A stretch of DNA of 64,000 bases from Chloroflexota bacterium (GTDB lineage Bacteria > Chloroflexota > Anaerolineae > JAAEKA01), in contig JAYELL010000002.1 of the NCBI GenBank assembly GCA_034717495.1, forward strand, positions 52,751-116,750. The letters run 5' to 3'. The notes beneath the pieces were generated by a model. It saw only the letters and a program-made list of their open reading frames with translations. It was not told the DNA's origin and searched no databases. The translations under genes were made by a program, and so were the position numbers. Shown here piece by piece: positions 16,122 through 24,132 of this stretch (positions within the stretch are counted from its first letter, which is position 1; every line of letters begins with the position of its first letter).

Positions 16122-18731
16122 CTACACCGGTTCCCCTGCCACCTGGCGACGAAAGACTATTTCACCATCTTCCACGTCGACGACAACAGTGTCGCCATCC
16201 TCGAACTCGCCGCTTAAAAGCGCCATTGCCAGCGGATCCTGGATCAGTCGCTGAATGGCCCGCTTCAGCGGCCGGGCGCCGTACACCGGATCGTATCCGG
16301 CATCGGCCAACAATTGGCGCGCCTCCGCAGTCAGTTCCAGGTTGATATTTCGGTCGGCCAGCAACTGGCGCAGGCGTTCCAGCTGGATCTCGACGATCTT
16401 AACCAGATGCTGCTTGTTGAGCGGATGGAAGATCACGGTCTCGTCGATCCGGTTCAGGAACTCAGGGCGGAAATGGCCGCGCAATGCCTCCAACGCTTGC
16501 TCCCTCACGGCATCGTCAGACCCATTCTGGAAGGCATCCCAACTCAGATACTCGCTACCCACATTGCTGGTCATGATGACAACCGCATTCTTGAAATCCA
16601 CCGTGCGGCCCTGGCCGTCGGTCAGACGCCCATCATCCAGCAGTTGGAGCAACGTGTTGAACACCTCCGGATGCGCCTTTTCGATCTCATCGAAGAGGAC
16701 CACCGAATAGGGCTTTCGGCGAACAGCCTCGGTCAATTGGCCTCCCTCGTCATAGCCGACATATCCAGGCGGCGCACCGATCAACCGGCTGACGGCGTGT
16801 CGCTCCTGATACTCAGACATGTCGATGCGAACCATGTTCTGTTCATCGTCGAAGAGGAATTCGGCCAGCGCGCGGGCCAGTTCCGTCTTGCCCACACCGG
16901 TCGGGCCCAGGAAGATGAAACTGCCAATGGGCCGGTTGGGGTCCTGCAGGCCGGCCCTGGAACGGCGTACCGCATTGGCCACTGCCTTGATGGCCTCGTC
17001 CTGGCCCACGACACGGTCGTGCAGATTGCCTTCCATCTGCAGCAACTTCTCGACCTCACCCTCCATCAGTTTGGATACAGGGACTCCCGTCCAGCGTGCC
17101 ACAATCTCGGCGATGTCCTCCGCGTCAACCTCTTCCTTGAGCATCATGCCGCGGGCCTGCATCTCGGCCAGTTGCTGGCCCACCTGGGCCAATTCAGCTT
17201 CCTCCTGGGCCAGCTTGCCATACTGCAGCTCACTGGCTGTCTGCCAGTCCTGGGCCCGCTGAGCCTGTTCAATTTCGAGCCGCGTATTCTCGATCTCTTC
17301 CTTGAGCCGGGCATGCCGCTGAATCATCTGGCGCTCGGTATCCAACTGGGCATTGAGTGCCGTTTGTTGCTCCTCAAGATCGGCCAACTCGCGCTCCAGG
17401 TTCTCGAGGCGAGCCTTGCTGGCCTTGTCCTTTTCCTTCTTTAGCGCTTCCCGCTCGATCTCAAGCTGCATGACCTTGCGCTTGATCTCATCCAACTCCG
17501 CCGGGTCGCTGGTGATCTCCATGCGCAGCCGGCTGGCGGCCTCATCCATCAGATCGATGGCCTTGTCAGGCAGGAATCGATCGGAGATATACCGGTGGGA
17601 CAAAGCAGCCGCCGCGATGACAGCAGCATCGGTGATCCGAACGTTGTGGTGTACCTCGTAGCGCTCTTTCAGGCCACGGAGAATACTGATGGTGTCTTCC
17701 ACCGTCGGCTCATTGATCAGCACAGGCTGGAACCGTCTTTCCAGCGCGGCATCCTTTTCGATGTGCTGCCGGTACTCGTCCAGGGTTGTCGCGCCAATGG
17801 CATGCAGTTCGCCCCGGGCCAGCAATGGCTTGAGCATATTGCCGGCATCCAGCGCTCCCTGGGCAGCCCCGGCCCCCACCACGGTATGCAGTTCGTCGAT
17901 GAAGAGAATGATCTCGCCGGCGCTCTCGGTGACCTCTTTGAGTACAGCTTTTAACCGCTCCTCGAACTCGCCGCGGAACTTGGCGCCCGCTACCAGGCTG
18001 CCCATATCCAGGGCTATGATTTTTTTATCCTTCAAGCCCTCGGGCACGTCACCCCGCACGATTCGGCTTGCCAACCCCTCTGCAATGGCGGTCTTGCCAA
18101 CACCAGGTTCGCCGATCAGCACCGGGTTGTTTTTCGTGCGCCGGCTCAGGATTTGAATGACGCGGCGAATCTCCTCGTCCCGTCCGATAACAGGATCCAG
18201 CTTTCCCTTCTGGGCCGCTTCCGTCAGATCGCGGCCATACTTGGTGAGGGCTTCGTAGGTGGCTTCAGGATTTTGGGTGGTCACGCGCTGACTGCCCCGG
18301 ATAGCTTGCAGGGCCTGCAAAATGGCGGCTTTCGTGATTCCTGCCGCGGCCAGCAGGCGCTGAGCGGCATCCCCCTGTTTGTCGGCCAGACTCAGGAATA
18401 GATGCTCCGTACTCACGTAGTCATCCCGCATGGTTTCGGCTTCCTTCTCAGCCGCCTGCAGGACACGTCGCAAAGCGCTTCCTACCCCGACCTGGCTTGC
18501 ACCGCCGTACACCTTGGCACGCTTCTGCAGCTCAGCCTCGACCGTCTCCATGAGCTGGAGGGGGTCATCACCGAGTCCCTGCACGACCTTGGGAACCACT
18601 CCCTCTTCCTGCTGAAGCAGGGCAAGCAAGAGGTGCTCAGGTTCCATTTGGGCATGGCTGTAGCTTTCGGCTAAAGCCTGAGCCTCCACCAGGGCTTCCT
18701 GGGCTCGTTGTGTATATCTATCCATTCTCAT
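16122..18731 (-). CDS. clpB: ATP-dependent chaperone ClpB
   Basis: 869-residue HSP100 disaggregase that, with DnaK, rescues aggregated proteins. Order: N-terminal Clp-N repeat domain (1-150), first AAA+ module with Walker A GEPGVGKT near 206 and Walker B FIDELHT, a long coiled-coil middle domain (about 410-530, rich in Glu/Lys/Gln), second AAA+ module with [13 protein letters not shown] near 608, and a C-terminal domain. The middle domain separates it from ClpA/ClpC. Either ATG 18731 or ATG 18725 could start; ribosome-binding signals are poor. A promoter is seen at 18950-18977 and there is no CIRCE element. Confidence 0.96.
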   Translation of the reverse strand: MRMDRYTQRAQEALVEAQALAESYSHAQMEPEHLLLALLQQEEGVVPKVVQGLGDDPLQLMETVEAELQKRAKVYGGASQVGVGSALRRVLQAAEKEAETMRDDYVSTEHLFLSLADKQGDAAQRLLAAAGITKAAILQALQAIRGSQRVTTQNPEATYEALTKYGRDLTEAAQKGKLDPVIGRDEEIRRVIQILSRRTKNNPVLIGEPGVGKTAIAEGLASRIVRGDVPEGLKDKKIIALDMGSLVAGAKFRGEFEERLKAVLKEVTESAGEIILFIDELHTVVGAGAAQGALDAGNMLKPLLARGELHAIGATTLDEYRQHIEKDAALERRFQPVLINEPTVEDTISILRGLKERYEVHHNVRITDAAVIAAAALSHRYISDRFLPDKAIDLMDEAASRLRMEITSDPAELDEIKRKVMQLEIEREALKKEKDKASKARLENLERELADLEEQQTALNAQLDTERQMIQRHARLKEEIENTRLEIEQAQRAQDWQTASELQYGKLAQEEAELAQVGQQLAEMQARGMMLKEEVDAEDIAEIVARWTGVPVSKLMEGEVEKLLQMEGNLHDRVVGQDEAIKAVANAVRRSRAGLQDPNRPIGSFIFLGPTGVGKTELARALAEFLFDDEQNMVRIDMSEYQERHAVSRLIGAPPGYVGYDEGGQLTEAVRRKPYSVVLFDEIEKAHPEVFNTLLQLLDDGRLTDGQGRTVDFKNAVVIMTSNVGSEYLSWDAFQNGSDDAVREQALEALRGHFRPEFLNRIDETVIFHPLNKQHLVKIVEIQLERLRQLLADRNINLELTAEARQLLADAGYDPVYGARPLKRAIQRLIQDPLAMALLSGEFEDGDTVVVDVEDGEIVFRRQVAGEPV

Positions 18732-18780
18732 AGCGATTTCTCAAAAACTCCTTCCCGATTTTATCGATTCCCCTTGCCGG

Positions 18781-18940
18781 GCAGAGGACCGCAGATTACA
18801 CAGACCTCCGGCGCAGATTCTCGCCGATCTTTTCTGATCTTTTCTGATATCTGATCTGCGTCCATCAGCGTTCATCGGCGTTTTCTGCGGTTGTGTTTTT
18901 TTCTTTCTCATCGCAGATTCTCGCCGATCTTCTCTGATGA
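18781..18940. repeat. CGCAGATTCTCGCCGATCTT repeats in the clpB leader
   Basis: The exact 20-mer CGCAGATTCTCGCCGATCTT occurs at 18812-18831 and 18912-18931, 100 bases apart, both continuing into TCTGAT. Between them are related words (ATCTGCGTCC, TTCATCGGCG, TTTCTGCGG). Similar GCAGATT/ATCTGCG intergenic repeats are known in several bacterial phyla without established function. The block falls inside the predicted 5' leader of clpB. Confidence 0.7.
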
Positions 18941-18949
18941 CGGAGATCT

Positions 18950-18977
18950 ATTATAGCACATTCTTCCAATGAATCAA
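18950..18977 (-). promoter_or_regulatory. clpB: Promoter of clpB
   Basis: On the minus strand TTGATT (18972-18977), 16-base spacer, TATAAT (18950-18955). The start would lie near 18943 and yield a leader of about 210 bases. In the rest of the gap to phnC (18980-19227) I see no gene. Confidence 0.6.
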
Positions 18978-19227
18978 TGGAGTGGATTGTTTTTTGATTT
19001 TCAGTTTACCCGATTTGTGTCAGAATGGTGCTAGCGAAGCGTTAGCGTTCCGTTTGAGTCAACAGAACAGGGATGGCGCAACAGGCCGGCGCTGTTCCGA
19101 CTATGATCCCACTTGCCCCGCGCTGCGAATCGGTGTATGATGCACAAGCTGGCCAGCAGACAGCACCTCGAAAATCCCTCACACCAATTCCGTTCCCGGT
19201 GTAACGTGCCGATCAAGGAGATCGTTT

Positions 19228-19986
19228 GTGCTGGAAATCATAGATCTCAGCAAGACCTATGAGGATGGTACCGAGGCACTCAAGAACGTTTCGTTCAAGG
19301 TGCCGCAGGGTCAGTTCCTCGTGCTCATCGGCCTGAGCGGATCAGGAAAAAGCACCCTTTTGCGTTGTATTAACCGACTGGTCGAACCAACGGCAGGCCA
19401 GGTCATTTGGGATGGTAGAGATATCACGGCGGCCTCCGGCGGAGACCTTCGCAAGATCCGGCGGGAAATCGGCATGATTTTCCAGCACTTCAACCTGGTG
19501 AAACGCAACTCCGTCCTCACCAATGTCATCAGTGGGCGCCTTGGGTACACCAACAGCCTGCGATCCATGCTCAACCTTTGGCCCAAGAGTGTCAAGGAAG
19601 AGGCGATGATTAACCTCGACCGGGTCGGGATCGCCGAAAAAGCATGGAACCGCGCCGACGCCCTCAGCGGCGGGCAACAGCAGCGGGTCGGGATCGCCCG
19701 GGCCTTGATGCAGCAGCCGCACCTGATGTTGGCTGACGAGCCAGTAGCCTCCCTGGACCCGGCCCTGAGCCATTCGATTATGGATTATCTTCAGGACCTG
19801 AACCAACAGGATGGCATCACGATAATCTGTTCCCTGCATTTTCTGAGCCTGGCCCGGGAGTATGGTGATCGCATCATCGCTCTCAAGGATGGCGTGATAA
19901 TGTTCGACGGATTGCCAGTCGAAATCAACGATGCCCGATTCCTCGAAATCTACGGAGACGAGGCGATGGAGGTAGAGGTTCGATGA
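19228..19986 (+). CDS. phnC: Phosphonate-type ABC transporter ATP-binding protein
   Basis: 252-residue ABC ATPase. Walker A GLSGSGKST near 36-43, Q-loop FQHFN near 89, signature LSGGQQQR near 148, Walker B LMLADEP and a switch-region His in CSLHFLS. The sequence NLVKRNSVLTNVISGRLGY is characteristic of PhnC, which powers uptake of phosphonates or phosphite. GTG 19228 has AAGGAG seven bases upstream. It overlaps phnE by ATGA, so the two form a transport unit. No phnD binding protein is adjacent. Confidence 0.92.
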   Translation: MLEIIDLSKTYEDGTEALKNVSFKVPQGQFLVLIGLSGSGKSTLLRCINRLVEPTAGQVIWDGRDITAASGGDLRKIRREIGMIFQHFNLVKRNSVLTNVISGRLGYTNSLRSMLNLWPKSVKEEAMINLDRVGIAEKAWNRADALSGGQQQRVGIARALMQQPHLMLADEPVASLDPALSHSIMDYLQDLNQQDGITIICSLHFLSLAREYGDRIIALKDGVIMFDGLPVEINDARFLEIYGDEAMEVEVR

Positions 19987-21152
19987 GCCTCTACGATGAG
20001 TATCGCCCGCGCAAGTCCTTCTGGCAGTATCTACTGCGGTGGATTCTGATCATCTCCGGCATTTTCATTTTTGTATGGGCTTGGCGAGTCACCGAAATCG
20101 ACCTGGCTGCGCTGCCCGAGGGATTCGACGATGTCAAACCCCTCTTGAGTGCACTGATGCACCCGGAGGTTTTATCGCGAGAGGAAGAGGATTTTACAAT
20201 TACGGCTCTCCTGCAGGTGCCATGTAGCGATGATCCACCGGCTCAAATGAAGCCGCGCGAGGAAGGTTACATGATCTTGAGCAGCACCTGCGCGGATCGA
20301 GGGGAGGAGGTCGGCGTCGTTGGTCAGAATTTCCCGCCGGATACGGAGATTTCTTTGCGCCTGGCGGCAGCCGATAACCCCCGTATCGACATCCTGGATG
20401 TTGTGACCAGCGATGGCGATGGATCATTCGAAACGGTTATCACTGTCCCCTCGGACTGGCTCTCCCGAGAGGAGTTTCTTGCCCACCGGCTTCAGGCCCA
20501 ATATACCATCGTTACCGGACCGCTGACTCTTTCCGAAACCACCAAGCTGGTCATCGACAAAATGATCGAGACGGTTCTCCTTGCCATGATGGCGACGGCA
20601 CTGGCGGTAGTTTTTGCCGTGCCCATCAGTTTTTTCGCCGCCCGTAACCTGATGACCCGCAGCCGGATCGGCACTGTGATTTACTACGTGGTTCGGCTCA
20701 CCCTGAACCTTCTGCGGGCAATCGAGCCCCTGATTTGGGCCATCATTTTCGCCGTCTGGGTGGGTGTAGGTCCCTTTGCCGGAGTGCTGGCTCTCACGCT
20801 GCACTCCATCGCCGCCCTGGGAAAGCTCTATTCGGAGCAGATCGAAAGCATCGATCCTGGTCCTATTGAGGCAGTCACCGCCACGGGCGCCAATCCGCTG
20901 CAGAATGTCATCTACGGCGTGGTGCCACAGATTGTGCCACCCTACATTGCATTCACCCTTTATCGCTGGGATATCAACGTGCGAATGAGCACTGTCATCG
21001 GCCTGGTGGGCGGTGGCGGAATCGGCTTCCTTCTGATCCAGTGGATTAATTTACTCCAGTACAAGCAAGCAGCCGTGGCAGTATGGGCTATCGCCATCGT
21101 CGTGGCTATCATGGACTATGTCAGTGCCGTGGTGCGAGAGCGTTTGGTCTAG
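19983..21152 (+). CDS. phnE: Phosphonate-type ABC permease with extracytoplasmic insert
   Basis: 389-residue permease, longer than the usual ~260-280 of PhnE. One N-terminal helix (about 17-35) is followed by ~150 polar residues (about 40-190). These contain two Cys, a CADRGEEVGVVGQNFPPDT segment and alternating hydrophobic strands resembling an Ig-like beta-sandwich. The canonical PhnE membrane domain begins at KMIETVLLAMMATALAV, with the EAA loop EAVTATGANPLQNVIYGVVP that contacts the ATPase. The insert would face outside and could assist substrate capture. Translation is coupled to phnC (ATGA). Confidence 0.88.
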   Translation: MSLYDEYRPRKSFWQYLLRWILIISGIFIFVWAWRVTEIDLAALPEGFDDVKPLLSALMHPEVLSREEEDFTITALLQVPCSDDPPAQMKPREEGYMILSSTCADRGEEVGVVGQNFPPDTEISLRLAAADNPRIDILDVVTSDGDGSFETVITVPSDWLSREEFLAHRLQAQYTIVTGPLTLSETTKLVIDKMIETVLLAMMATALAVVFAVPISFFAARNLMTRSRIGTVIYYVVRLTLNLLRAIEPLIWAIIFAVWVGVGPFAGVLALTLHSIAALGKLYSEQIESIDPGPIEAVTATGANPLQNVIYGVVPQIVPPYIAFTLYRWDINVRMSTVIGLVGGGGIGFLLIQWINLLQYKQAAVAVWAIAIVVAIMDYVSAVVRERLV

Positions 21153-21161
21153 AATTTCCAG

Positions 21162-21189
21162 TTGACATTATGGCAAGCTGTGGTACAAT
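21162..21189 (+). promoter_or_regulatory. xerD: Sigma70 promoter of xerD
   Basis: Consensus TTGACA (21162-21167), 16-base spacer, TACAAT (21184-21189), starting directly after phnE. The leader to xerD is about 100 bases. Confidence 0.8.
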
Positions 21190-21295
21190 AGGGACATAGA
21201 AATTACCATAACGAGTTTTCAATAAGCAGTGAAAATGCTCTTCCTGTCAGACCGGAACAGCACCTTCAAGGCAAAACAGCGGAAGGGGTGCAGCA

Positions 21296-22198
21296 ATGCA
21301 AGCGCGTATCGACGAGTTCCTTGACTATCTGGCAACGGAAAAAGGCTACTCGGTAAACACCCTGGCAGCCTACCGAAATGACCTGACTCAATTCGCCCAG
21401 TACCTCAACGATCTACCCGTCGATGCCGCCCCTACGAATTGGAATCAGGTTACCAAAGCCCAGATCGTGGGTTTCATCCTGCACATGAAGGAGCGGCAAT
21501 ATGCTTCTTCCACGGTCGCGCGCAAAGTAGCCGCCATCAAATCCTTCTTTCATTACCTCTACGATGAAGGGATTATTCAGGAAGACCCCACCCTCAGCCT
21601 GGAATCGCCCAAGGTAAAAAAGCACCTGCCAAAGGCCATTTCCGTGGAGGATGTGGAAAGGCTGCTGAACGAGCCGACCAAGTCGGACAGTCCCAAATCA
21701 CTTCGCGACGCTGCTCTGCTCGAGGTACTCTATGCCACCGGCATGCGCGTCACCGAATTGGTTTCGTTGAACGTCAACGATGTCGACCTGGATGCCGGTA
21801 CCATCTACTGTGTCGGAAAGGGAGACCGGGAGCGGGTTGTACCCATCTACGACCAGGCAGCTCAGGTTCTGGCCAGCTACCTGGAACGTGGGCGGCCTCG
21901 CTTGGTTAGAGGGGACGATGAACCGGCATTGTTCCTCAATCATCGCGGCCAGCGATTGACCCGTCAGGGCTTATGGCTGATCATCAAACGATACGTGGAC
22001 GCCATCGGGATTGAAGGCGAGGTTACGCCCCATACACTGCGCCATTCGTTTGCGACCCACATGCTCCACGGTGGTGCCAAGCTAAGGGATGTGCAGAAGC
22101 TACTGGGGCATGCCAACATCTCGACCACCCAGGTTTATACCCAGGTCACCAGAGACCATCTGAGGGAGGCGTACAACGAGGCCCATCCCAGGGCATAA
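21296..22198 (+). CDS. xerD: Tyrosine recombinase XerD/XerC
   Basis: 300-residue site-specific recombinase of the Xer type, expected to resolve chromosome dimers at dif during segregation. The N-terminal SAM-like core-binding domain (RIDEFLDYLATEKGYS...) is followed by the catalytic domain with Arg in GMRVTEL, the beta-hairpin Lys in GKGDRER, HTLRHSFATHML, LLGHANISTT and the nucleophile in QVYTQV. All six catalytic positions are present and no IntI insert is seen. ATG 21296 follows GGAAGGGG. Whether it is the XerC or XerD homologue is not settled; single-Xer systems are possible. Confidence 0.92.
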   Translation: MQARIDEFLDYLATEKGYSVNTLAAYRNDLTQFAQYLNDLPVDAAPTNWNQVTKAQIVGFILHMKERQYASSTVARKVAAIKSFFHYLYDEGIIQEDPTLSLESPKVKKHLPKAISVEDVERLLNEPTKSDSPKSLRDAALLEVLYATGMRVTELVSLNVNDVDLDAGTIYCVGKGDRERVVPIYDQAAQVLASYLERGRPRLVRGDDEPALFLNHRGQRLTRQGLWLIIKRYVDAIGIEGEVTPHTLRHSFATHMLHGGAKLRDVQKLLGHANISTTQVYTQVTRDHLREAYNEAHPRA

Positions 22199-22290
22199 CC
22201 GACAGGGTTCGTGCCACGCGATCCCCGGTCACCAGAAAACGGAAGGCAGAGCAGAGCCTGTCTACGGATCATGGTCAACATTTCACGGTA

Positions 22291-22310
22291 GCGGCACCGG
22301 TTGGTGCCGC
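22291..22310 (+). promoter_or_regulatory. Hairpin upstream of purine nucleoside phosphorylase gene
   Basis: GCGGCACC (22291-22298) and GGTGCCGC (22303-22310) form a perfect 8-bp stem with a GGTT loop. No T-run follows. It could be a weak terminator for xerD or a leader element. Confidence 0.5.
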
Positions 22311-22358
22311 GCCTTGGCGCTATGGCATGCCCGTTTTCCCAATCTACGAGGACAATCC

Positions 22359-23201
22359 ATGATCGAAATTCCAAGTCGCGAAGACTTCCTGGAAGCTGCC
22401 GCCGTGGTCCAGGCCTCCAGTACCCTTGAACCGACAATCGCTCTTGTGCTGGGTTCCGGGTTGAGCCCGCTGGCCGATGAGGTCGAGGACGCGGTCAGCA
22501 TCGACTACCGCGACATCCCCCACTTTCCGATTTCGACCATTCCCGGACACAGGGGCCGGTTGGTCATTGGAACCCTGGAGAACAAGCCAGTACTCATCAT
22601 GCAAGGCCGGGCCCACTACTATGAGGGCTATTCGATGCAGGAGGTAACCCTGCCCATTCGCGTGTTTCGCCTCCTGGGTGTGGACACCCTCATGTTGAGC
22701 AATGCTGCTGGAGGCATAAACCAGAAGTTTCGCACAGGTGACCTGATGCTGATCGAGGATCACCTGAACCTGGTTGGCTTCGGAGGCGCGACTCCCCTGC
22801 GTGGTCCGCATGATCCCGCCCTCGGTCCCCGTTTTCTTGACATGTCAGCGACCTATGACCGGGATTTGCGCCAAATGGCAGTGGACGTGGCCGACAGGGA
22901 GGCCATCCCCTTGCACAAAGGAGTGTACGCGGGCCTCTCTGGTCCGACCTTCGAAACGCCCGCCGACATTCGATTCCTGCGGCTGATTGGCGCCGATGCT
23001 GTCGGCATGTCGACCGTACCCGAGGCCATCGTTGCCAGGCATGGCGGGATGCGTGTGTTGGGTGTGTCCGGCATCAGCAATGTTGCCATTGACCAAATCG
23101 ACGTAGAGGGTGAGGCCAGCCATCAAGAGGTTCTGGAAGCAGGTCAACTGTTGGTGCCTCGTCTGACCAGCCTGATCAAGGGAATCCTGAGACAGTTGTG
23201 A
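22359..23201 (+). CDS. punA: Purine nucleoside phosphorylase (trimeric PNP-I family)
   Basis: 280-residue enzyme that splits inosine/guanosine nucleosides with phosphate into base and ribose-1-phosphate in purine salvage. Motifs: LGSGLSPLAD (phosphate loop, near 30), GRAHYYEGY near 85, NAAGGIN near 115, the base-site YAGLSGPTFETPAD near 195 and GMSTVPEAIVARHGG near 222. Full family length. ATG 22359 has GAGGA upstream; the frame is open 45 bases further back without a signal. The gene stands alone between two hairpins. Confidence 0.93.
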   Translation: MIEIPSREDFLEAAAVVQASSTLEPTIALVLGSGLSPLADEVEDAVSIDYRDIPHFPISTIPGHRGRLVIGTLENKPVLIMQGRAHYYEGYSMQEVTLPIRVFRLLGVDTLMLSNAAGGINQKFRTGDLMLIEDHLNLVGFGGATPLRGPHDPALGPRFLDMSATYDRDLRQMAVDVADREAIPLHKGVYAGLSGPTFETPADIRFLRLIGADAVGMSTVPEAIVARHGGMRVLGVSGISNVAIDQIDVEGEASHQEVLEAGQLLVPRLTSLIKGILRQL

Positions 23202-23225
23202 ACTTCCCCCCCAGCGCAAACGTGA

Positions 23226-23290
23226 TATAATGGGAAGATCGGAGGTATTTCCGAGAAAAGATGCCCTGCCAACTGCTGGGCATCTGTTTT
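23226..23290 (+). promoter_or_regulatory. Possible promoter (-10 TATAAT) followed by a terminator-like hairpin
   Basis: TATAAT at 23226-23231, then GATGCCC (23260-23266) pairing with GGGCATC (23278-23284) and followed by TGTTTTG. The hairpin may terminate the preceding phosphorylase message. If the TATAAT is used, it would lie in the leader of the next gene as an attenuator. No good -35 is seen. Confidence 0.4.
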
Positions 23291-23312
23291 GATGTTGAGG
23301 TCTTGACGTAGC

Positions 23313-24053
23313 ATGGCCATCGTGGTCCAGTTGATAAGCGAATATTCGAACTGGTTTTACGCACTCTGCGCAATCGCCGCTGTGGTCCTGCTTCGCTCTG
23401 CGATTCTGGCTCGGCGCGAACGTAAGCATGCCGTGTTCAGCCTTGAGCGGGAGGCTGCGCTCAATCGGACCCATGGCATCTTTCGGTTGACAATCATATT
23501 GGCTCTTTTCATGGGTGCTATCTTCTTTATCAGCACCTATCTTGTAGAAGCGGTCGAACCGATCATTGCGCAGGCCGATCCGACCCCAACGCCACCCTTC
23601 TTGATCAACACACCGACACAAACTGCCGCACCCACCTCGACTGCGACGGTAACGCCCACAATTACGCCCACTCCCCGCCCGCGGGCCACGCCGCGTCCCA
23701 TTCCAACTGCTGAGCCGGAGAAAGTACAAGGGGCAGTGGCACCAGCTAATTGTACCGATCAACGGGCCGTAATCCTGGAACCCGGCGCCGGCCAGCAGAT
23801 CACGGGACCAATTCAGGTGATTGGAACTGCGCAAACTGACAGTTTCCAGTACTTCAAGCTGGAATTCAAGCCGGTCGGCGGTGCTGGAGACTTCAACTTC
23901 TATCTAAGCCGCGAGGCGGCTGTCCTCAATGGCCCCCTGGGTACGTGGGACCCGTCAGGTCTCCCGCCCGGGCCATATCAACTCAGGCTGGTAACCGTTG
24001 ACAACACGGGAAATTTCGGCCAATGTATTGTCGACGTAACTATTGGCGATTGA
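23313..24053 (+). CDS. Membrane protein with TP-rich linker and extracytoplasmic beta domain
   Basis: 246 residues. Two hydrophobic helices (about 10-30 and 57-80), then a linker of ~50 residues dominated by Thr and Pro (about 88-140). The C-terminal ~100-residue domain (LEPGAGQQITGPIQVIGTA onward, ending FGQCIVDVTI) has beta-strand spacing like an Ig-like/bacterial surface domain. Two Cys (in ANCTD and GQCIV) may form a disulfide. The TP linker is usual for Chloroflexota surface proteins. The function is unknown. The metallopeptidase gene follows after 79 bases and may be co-transcribed. Confidence 0.75.
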   Translation: MAIVVQLISEYSNWFYALCAIAAVVLLRSAILARRERKHAVFSLEREAALNRTHGIFRLTIILALFMGAIFFISTYLVEAVEPIIAQADPTPTPPFLINTPTQTAAPTSTATVTPTITPTPRPRATPRPIPTAEPEKVQGAVAPANCTDQRAVILEPGAGQQITGPIQVIGTAQTDSFQYFKLEFKPVGGAGDFNFYLSREAAVLNGPLGTWDPSGLPPGPYQLRLVTVDNTGNFGQCIVDVTIGD

Positions 24054-24132
24054 GGTGGCTTCTGGAGGCCAGACGTTGAGACAGCAGCCGATCGAAAATT
24101 GCGCCAAAAGAAATTGATTGGGAGAACAGGTT

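Noticed and set aside
16314..17444. 376-residue open frame antisense to clpB
   Set aside because: Shadow of clpB; its apparent Leu/Gln-rich composition follows from the complementary codons.
18732..18960. CRISPR array suspected from the repeated 20-mer upstream of clpB
   Set aside because: Only two copies, no regular spacers and no cas genes nearby.
18940..18980. CIRCE operator (HrcA site) before clpB
   Set aside because: No TTAGCACTC/GAGTGCTAA inverted repeat is present.
22135..22437. Minus-strand open frame between xerD and the phosphorylase gene
   Set aside because: It covers both gene ends and the hairpin, and shows no family similarity.
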